Positions 10,401 to 19,400 of a DNA stretch of 64,000 bases are shown here, piece by piece. Below the pieces are notes generated by a model that searched no databases, had not been told where the DNA came from, and saw only the letters and a list, made by a program, of their open reading frames with translations. The translations under genes and the position numbers were made by a program. The stretch covers positions 36,031,964-36,095,963 of the forward strand of contig NC_083582.1 in NCBI RefSeq assembly GCF_027579695.1, given 5' to 3'. Positions within the stretch are counted from its first letter, which is position 1, and each line of letters starts with the position of its first letter. Origin of the DNA: Neoarius graeffei (taxonomy: Eukaryota > Chordata > Actinopteri > Siluriformes > Ariidae).

Positions 10401-13400
10401 TAAGGCTCATACTAGCCAGCCATGACAAATAAGTAGCCAGCCGGGGGGAGTAAACACAAAATAAACTCCTGTGCACGCAGTTCCCAGGATTAAATGTATT
10501 TTCCACAGACCATTTATTTATTCACTTTACTCAAATACAAAGTAAAATGGCAGTAAATCTTCTTTCTTTTCTTGTGTATTGCGTCATGAGGTGTTCCTGG
10601 CTTGTACTAAATCTCTTATTTTCGGTGCATGACACATTCACGCAGCTGAGTATGCTATGAATTAACAACGACAACGGTCTGCAGTGGGGCTACACAATTA
10701 CACACTCAGCCAACATTTCTCCATTTGTGTATGAAAATGCACTCCAACCACTCAGTTTGGCTTCATTTACAACCAACGGTGCCTTTTGATGCCAGCACGT
10801 AATTGAACGAGAGAAGACTGGTTTACCGGAGACAAAATAAGCATTATCTCTGCTTCTGTTCCTTCCGACACACTACTGCCTCCGCCGAGTGCGCGCGCAC
10901 TCTGAACTGAATCAGCTCTGCGCATGCGCCGTGCGGCACAAAAAAATGGCAGCCACCATGAAGGAAGGAGATCCGGAGTTTTAAATTTTGCTTAAGTGTG
11001 AAATCGCAAAATGGTATTCTAGCGAACAACAAAATAGTAAAGATTCAGAAAAACAAATCATTCAGTGATGATTTTAATAGTGTAATTTCATCCGAACTCG
11101 GCCTAACGCTCGATTTAGAACTACAAAAAGTCCGTGTGTCGGACATTTTAAGTACCTTTGTAAAAGTTTTGCAAATGTTGCAGTCAGCATTTAAAATGCT
11201 AACTTAGTTTTTGTACAAGTTTCAGTTGATTAAACTGTCATTTTATTAAATGTGTCTGCTTTTGTAATAAAAAAGTACTGAAAGAAAAAGCAAACACAGC
11301 ATTGCGATTTCTTATCCATCCATATATTTAAAAAAAAAAAATCCCTCCATCCCGACTGAAAATTTTTTTGCTCACCCGGTGGACAGGAAACGGATTTTTT
11401 TTTTTAAGGATGGCCTCCTTGCCCGCAAAAAGGCATGACAAATGGCTGAACTTAAATTAATATTTGTTTCATTAATATGAACACGTCAATATTTCAACTG
11501 GAAACTTCTTTTGGTAGACTAGTACATATATTTTGGGTTAATTAATTTCAACAATACAGCCAAAAATTAAGTGCATTATTATTATTTTTTCCTCGACACA
11601 TTTTTTTTTTTTTTTCATTTAAAGAAAATATTTTTTCAATCTTGTAGCCTTATTTTTTTTTCTTATTTCGCCCTACATCACACAATTTGACCTGAAAAAT
11701 CCGTCAACCAGAAAATAAAAAATGAGTGGCCTTAGTGAAAATAAGTACTAAAATGCACTAGAATGCAGGGTTTTGCGTGTTATGTTATTAAAATATTTTC
11801 GGGGGACGTTGCCCCGCCATTTCAGGGTTTTTTCCTTTGCTCCACTTTCATCTCCATAACAAATGGAAGCAAATGCTTAAAGAACAACAGGGAAATGAGT
11901 GGTTAAAGAATACGAAGAGAGGAGCTCAGCCTGAAAACTCCAGAGAAATTCACGATTGCATTTAAAGGACCCATGGCATGGTGGTTTGTTGATGCTTTAA
12001 ACGGGCTCGTGGAGGTTTCCGGATGTTATATCCGCAGCCTTTCTCGAAATGAACCCTCGGCACGTAGATATAGCCTCCTGGGAGAAAGCCCCATTTCAGC
12101 GCTTTTCCCAGTGCGTCGTTTTGCTAATGAGAAGCAGGAGGCGGGGAAGGGTAGAGGGTGGGGGCGGGTCTTATCATTAACATTCATGACATGTAAACGT
12201 GTTACCTCTGATTGGCTAACAGCACTGTGCCGCTACCTCCAGTGGGTCAGAACAAGCGGATGTGGGTGTCTTACTATGGCGAGAGAGAAGGAACAAACCG
12301 CGAAGGGAAAAATACCGCGCGCTGACGTCATTAAGGTGCGACGCGAGGAAATAAAATAAATTCAACAAATGTTTGGGTTTTTACTGAACAAACAAACAAA
12401 TAAAATGAACGAGTGACCTTAAAAAAAGAATGTGGGTGTCTTTGTAAAAACTGTTTTGATTGGCTATTATAACAGAGCATGCTGCATGCTTTTTGGTTTT
12501 GTAGCGCAGAGTACCTGGCTAACTGCAGGAAGCGGTTAGCTGCACAGCTAATGTAGCCATTGCAAGGCTAACGTGGCACCGATTTTAAAACACGGCAAAA
12601 CGACTTAACAGTTATACACTTACTTGTTCGGTGTTTGAGGCTGATGCGGCAGGGATGCTTGGTACGGACCCAGGCTTCAGTGACAGTTGATGTGCAAAAC
12701 CTGCCCTGTACTGTCCCAAGTTGTGGAAACATTCATCAGGAAAATGCTTTCGACAAACATACACCGTCTTAGGTAGACTCGACGGCGTATTATTGAAGTA
12801 AATAAAATTAAGCCACTGCGTCTTCAGGGGCTCTCCCGTCGGCAGTAAAAACAGACTCTTTTCTGTGTTGTCACATCCATGTACAGCGCAACTTCCATGT
12901 TTCGCTCGCTTAGGTGATGCCATGTTGTGTCCTCTATGGTCTCCTCACTACAACTGGGCGGGCAATTCATACAGTGGGTGGGAATCCAGAGGGGGGAGTG
13001 GGGATCATCTCCCTTGCTGACGTAGGCAAGGGAAGAGTTTATCAACGCGCCGTTTTGACGCGCCATTCTCAAATGTTGGGCATAGTTTGGTTTACACATT
13101 ATGAAATTTCTAGCCACTGGGGTGACTTCAGAAGGTCAGAGGAACTCATTTTAATGTTAAAAAACCTCAAAGTGAAAATTTCATGCCATGGGACCTTTAA
13201 AATGTATTTTACAAAAAGAAAGTCAGAAGTGAGGATGGAAGAGTTAGCTTAAGAATCTCAGGTTTTTTGTTTGTTTGTTTGTTTTCCCTCTTCTGTTCGC
13301 ATTTGAATTAGCAGCTTCATGAAAGCGTTTGATTTTCTTACAGGCGAAGCCGCTTCCTTATTCGACACAGAAAACAGATTGGTTTCAAACAGCTCGGGCA

Positions 13401-16400
13401 TAAAAAACTCAACAAGGAGTGACGTGCAATAAATCCTGACGGAACAGATTAAGAGCAGAGAGAGCTGGAGCTTTGTTTCTGTTATCGGAGGAACACAGTC
13501 CTGTGAAAAACACTTTAGTACTTAGTGAAAATAAGTGGCCTTAGTGAAAATAAGTACTAGAATGCAGGGTTTTGCGTGTTGTTATTAAAATATTTTCGGG
13601 GGACGTTGCCCCCCCCATCTTAGTTTGACTTTCAAAAGTTGTTTTTTTTTTTTTTTTTCCTTGCTCCACTTTCATCTCTAACATACATTACGCACACAGC
13701 TCTGTGCGAAAGTCTGAGGCGCATGGAAAGAAATGCTGTCGACCAAAAATGGCTTAAAGGAAATGAAATGTTTCAACATTTAAAAAAGATACTATAAACC
13801 ATAGTAAAGTAAGCCATAATAAATGAAACAGAGTCAATATTTGGTGTGAGATGACCCTTTGCTTTAAAAAAAAAAAATACAAAAAGTAGTCTCAGGTACA
13901 GTGAGTTAGCCTGGCTAACGCGACTTCAAAGCTCTGCGAGCATTTGGTCTGGCAAAGATATTAAGCCCAACCGTTTCCCAAAGGCGTGGTTGACCCGCCT
14001 CCCTGAAATGCCTCAGTTTGCTACTGGTCGAAGCCAGAAAAGGCTGTGACGAAGCTTAAACCAATCACATCACTCTTTCCTCTGACGTATGTGGCGCGAC
14101 GGAAACTGCTTGAGTAACAGGAAGAAGATAAATACCCCCAGGGCTGCTCTTTGCTCCGTTTTCAATGAGAACTTCCCGTTGAATGCTTTCAATACAGCAT
14201 CTACCGCCGTGTGAAAGGCTTGCCGCTGCTCCATGTTCGTAATGTTTCTAGTGAATGAAGCGCTTCCGGCATAGATTCTGTAAACAATATATGGCTTCCG
14301 GTCGCAGTTCTGCTACGTCACTGCCTTGAACACGCCTCTACCCAGGGCCGTTGGAGATGCTCAAAGTTGATTGGCTCCCGATTTTTCAGGAGCTTGGAAG
14401 AGCTGGAGATAGCTTGCCTTGCCAGACTAAGCTCACAACAGGCCCTCGTGTTGTGTCACACTTAGGATGGGCGGGCCCAGGCTAACAGTGAGTGCAGTTT
14501 TATGCGGAAACGAGCTGTAGGTTTTACTGAGCATCTTCCAGAACCAGTTACAGTTCTTCTGGACACTTTGACCATCACACTCTCTTCTTCATTTTGCACC
14601 AAAACCCAGCAGCCTTCATTATGTTTTCTTTCTTAATCTGAAAAGTGCTCTGTTATGGAATATGTCGCTCAGATACAAACATTGTTTCTGTAACGTTTAA
14701 TTTTGTGCTGGAAAACGAACGTTTGGAACTCTAAAATGGTTTTGTACCGACTCGATAATGTAGAAATAGATTTCTGTCACAAAGTGTGTATACGGTGCCT
14801 GAGACTTTTGCACAGTGCTGTGTGTTATATAAACGGACGATGTTAATATTTTACCACCATCAAGGAAGTTGTGTTTTCGGGCGGTCTGTCTGACCTGACT
14901 GTAAACAGGATTGTGCAAAAGCACCTGACCCAATTTCCATGAAACTTGGTGGAAATGTGTAGCATGGGCTAAGGAAGAACCTATTAAATTTTGAAGTGGA
15001 TCTGACAGACGGGCTGGATCCACGACTTTAGTTTTCCTTTGACCAACATAGTGAGATACAGCATTTGGCCTTCATGGAAGTCTGCACTCAACCGTAGTTG
15101 GCAGTAAAATTCAGTAGTGACAAAAAATATAGCCAATGTAGAAATAAGATGACTCCATCCCTGTGTCTGAACCCACTCACTTGTTCACTACTCACTATCT
15201 AGGGAATTACTATATGGAGGCTTTTATAGACCCTTTTCAGTCACATGACCTTCGTAAACGCGACCACCATTTTGGACATGTAGTGGACTTCGGCTCGAAT
15301 CAGTTTGAATGCGAGGAAGGCGACAAACGAAAAACATAAAAGAAAAAGGAGCGAGATGCAGAAAACACCTTCACTATCCAGCGACGTAGGGCATTTACAG
15401 GGCGAGCAGAGGGAGAGGTATTTGCAAAAATTGAGGTTAGCAAGGCAAGGCAAGTTTATTTATATAGCACATTTCATACACAATGGCAGTTCAATGTGCT
15501 TTACAGAAGTAAAAACAAAAACAGTAAACAATAGAGAAATAAAATTACATAAAATAATTTTCTTTATTCTAAAATAATTAATTAAAAGAATTAAAAGAAT
15601 TAAAAGAAAATAATAAGAATTAAACAATAGTAGAAATAAAATATTAAAATGCCAAAAAGAAAAAGGAGAAAAAGAGAGAGGAAAAAAAACCTAGCAGAAT
15701 AAAATAGAATAAAGTTAAAATAAATTTAAAACATGCAGAGAAAAAGATTATAAAAAATGTAAAAATATTAATTATTTAACAGAAAGCATCTGAAAACAGC
15801 TTGGTCTTTAACCTAGATTTGAAGCTGCCAGCAGCAGGAGCATTTTTGATGTCCTCTGGGAGTTGGTTCCATAGCTGTACTGCATAGTAGCTAAAAGCTG
15901 CTTCACCACACTTTGTTTTAACAACTGGTTTTAATAGTAAATTTTGCTGCTGCGATCTGGTAGATCTGATTGGGTTAGGCCACTGCAACATATCAGAGAG
16001 GTAATTGGGCCCTGTACATTTAGAGATTTGTACACCAGCAGCAATGCTTTAAAGTCAATTCTGTAGCTTACTGGAAGCCAGTGAAGGGACCTTAGAATTG
16101 GAGTAATGTGCTCTGTTCTTTTTGTTCGTGTGAGAACCCTAGCCGCTGCATTTTGAACCAGCTGAAGTCGTTTGATGGTCTTTTTTGGCAGGCCTGTGAA
16201 AAGGCCATTGCAGTAATCAACCCTACTAGAGATGAAGGCATGTATAAGTTTTTCCAGATCATGTTTTGACATAAGTCCTCTTAGTTTGGAAATGTTTTTT
16301 AGGTGATAAAATAGCAGGCTAGCAGGCTTAGAGAACGACATTTACCTGCTTCCACCAGGATTGTTCACTGACGTACGCTCCGGCTTGCTCCCCCTCAAAT

Positions 16401-19400
16401 TAAGCAGCGCGCTCTGGCTTCCGGAGCGCGCTGCTTAATTTGAGGTGGAGCAAGCCGGAGCGCGCTCCGGAATCTCGGCTGGAGCACTCCGGGAGCAAGC
16501 CAGAGCACGCTGCTTAATTTGAGGGGGAGCAAGCTGGAGCGCACTCGGGAACCTCGGACGTTGGCTCCGGCAGCTATTTACACTGGATCTGGTGTAAATA
16601 GCCGCCGGATCATAATTACAGTAAACTAGTAAATACAGTAAAAGGAAAAACTTGAGACTGAAAGGTTTTAACAGTCATCCAAATGACTGAACGTAAACAT
16701 TGCTACAGTAACATATGTTGTTGACATTAGCTAGTCAACAATAGCTACTACAGAAGAACAAAGAGGTTACAATGGGTTATTTTAACCTATTTGGTTACAC
16801 ACTCGCCGCCACAGAATGTTAACAGCAATGTAATGCCTTTTCTGGCTAATTTTATTCGTCTTACCTCCAACAAAGTGGTCACTACACAAGCGTTGGTATG
16901 CCGAGGGCTGCCAATCTTTCCCGTTAATGGCCGCTATCCATCTTCTCCGTCGGGATCCGATAAAATGATAACCCTTGCCTTGTTTGTTGATGGTTACTAC
17001 ATCCAGGTGCACAACAATATAGTGGCATGATGGAAGTCTTGCTGAAAGTAAAAACTTTCTTTGCTGCCGTTCCTCAATGTTGGCTGTGGTAAACTACTGG
17101 TAGTACATGTCCAAAATGGCGGCCGCGTTTGTTGTGACGTCACGTGAAAAGGGTCCATAGATGACTTGCAACCACGTGATCAAAATGTGCTACATCGTTA
17201 GCGTCCGCTGTGATGGTGGATATACAAAGCAACTAGGATGGCAGCCGCTGAAAGCGTGTCTGTAAACAACGCTGGATTTTTTCAGTATTACCATGATTTG
17301 AACACTCGAGCGAAGATTCGATACAAAGAGAAGATAGATATGTGTGGTTTTGACCCATATTATTTTAAAAAGTCAGACTTTTCTGAAGATAAGACACTTC
17401 TACCGACCATCGGGTACCCAGATATACAGTATTGCGTTCTATCTGGTTCGGCCGCCAAAGAATCGAGTCCGACCTTGGACGAAGCATAGCGCATGTTCTG
17501 AGCGGGTGCCCAGTCTGGATTGTTTCTATCGTATATTTTTGCCGGCGCTCCTAGAAGCGAAATGGTAATACACGTGTTAAAATTATAACAATGACCGAGT
17601 GAACCACGACAAGAGAGCGCTCATTTTATAGCAAAATTCGAGCAACACGAAATAAAATTCTTCCATGATATTATCGAGAAAGCTTTTGAATCTCACCCGA
17701 GATAAAATGATCACTGCAAACACGAGCTGTTTTGGTTTGAGCCGATGTTGTTCAGCCGTGCTCGTCTCCTCTCCGTACTAAGCCTCAGAGTTTCCTTACG
17801 CTTTTTCCGAATCATGGATGCAATTCTTAAAAAATCGGAACATGCAACGGTCACAAGTACTGTTGTGACTACAGCCATATACAGCACAAAGATATGGCAT
17901 AGCTAAAAGAACGCTTAAAGCAGTGGAAAAACAGAGTCGCGCACACGTGATTGTGTATAGAATGTCGTTTGACCCCACATTTGTCTCTCCACCAACATGG
18001 CCGACATCCAGATTTCTATTTTGCTTTGACGTCATTTGCAAGTCAAGGATAGTGAGCTCACTGGTAAAATGAAAAAACTTTCGAACGCTACTCCGTCGCG
18101 CTATTTAAGTCATTACTGTCGCACGATTAAAATGTGCCAGATCAGTCGGCTGGTGGGTTTTCAAAATAATACATGTGCATGTATTTTTTGTGATAAATCC
18201 ATATTATACTGAGCATATTTCCCACATTAATCAATACAAAGTATTTTGTGTCTGCTGCATCTTTCAGTTCTTTTAAAGTGCATATCACGGGTAAATTCAG
18301 GAGCAAGATCAATGTAATTCTCCTCTTTTATATTAAACTTTGGTCAAATATCTGTCACATTTTGTGCAATTTTTTTACCTTGCGCAATACCAGAAAAATT
18401 CAGTTGAAATCAAGCCATTTGAGGCGAATTGGTCCGCCTCTGAAAAAACTTGGCATTTGGATTTCCCGGCAAACATTGATTTTCGTGCCGTCGCGTGCGG
18501 GACGCCTCCCTCTGAATCCTACGTCAGCGCTGGTTTGTTTATGAGAAAACGACCTGGTGGTTTTCTGCAAATTTCTTCAACGTTATCGCGTAATTATTAA
18601 AATGGTTAACAGATGTATCGTAGGATGGTGTAGCAACACCAATCCTGATGGGATTAGTACTCATCGTTTCCCAAAAGGCCGGACAATGAGAGAGAAATGG
18701 GAGCGCTTGGTCTACACAGGCTGTGCACTGAAACCGCGCAAAGCTCGCGCAGCCTGCTGGCGCTTCCGCAGGTGACGTCACGAATCTGGCTCCAGACTCC
18801 CTTGGGATTTTTCCAGACGCGTTTTGTTGTTTTATTTTTTTCTGCTGTAGACAGACAGCCTTGTGCAAAATTACCCTTCTGGAGGAGTGTGTAAAGGGAC
18901 ATGCTTTCATATTAAAAAAAACAAAAAACCCCGAAATCGGTCCAGAATAGGCTGAATACTTTCTTCTTTGCTGCTGCCTTTTATTAAATCAAATTTGAGG
19001 CTTTTGATTAACTCCTCGCTCTGCACTCTTTCATTCTTGTATTTTATGTCTTATTCTATTTTAGCTCATCTTCTATTCTCTTTTTTTTTTTTTTTAAATT
19101 GTAGTTGAATGTCTGTTTATAATGTGTCTTCCTCCATCCAGTCACCCAACACACTTTTTTTTTTATAAAGTGTGACCACAATGCACGATGGGATATATTG
19201 TTTGGTTAGTGACCATCGGTTGTTCACTACTTTTCACGATGCATTGTGGGATACTTTGAGTGCGCTATATAGGGTGTAATAATTCTCACTATACATTCGG
19301 AAAACACTACAAAATGGCGAACTCTCTACTGTATATAGTGAGTGATTTCGGACACAGGGCAGATCACGATCCACATTCACAGGTACCAGTAATCTTCTGG

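Larger units (their letters stand above)
15229..17156. mobile_element. ISL2EU-like element keeping both terminal exons (element 1)
   Basis: Inverted ends GACCCTTTTCAGTCACATG and its partner near 17140 (CACGTGAAAAGGGTC), each followed inward by a CCATTTTGGACATGTA motif. A plus-strand coding start (about 15305-15440) faces a minus-strand THAP exon (17028-16875). This converging pair is what I recall for ISL2EU-type elements, which carry a THAP transposase and a YqaJ-nuclease gene. A LINE 3' end (15438-16345) and a hairpin fill the middle. Confidence 0.6.
17162..18045. mobile_element. ISL2EU-like element keeping both terminal exons (element 2)
   Basis: Inverted ends around TGACTTGCAA (left) and TTGCAAGTCA (right), 884 bp. 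It starts only a few bases after element 1 ends. It has the same plan: plus-strand fragment at the left, minus-strand THAP start at the right, nothing coding between. The sequences of the two elements differ, so they are different families and not a duplication. Confidence 0.6.
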
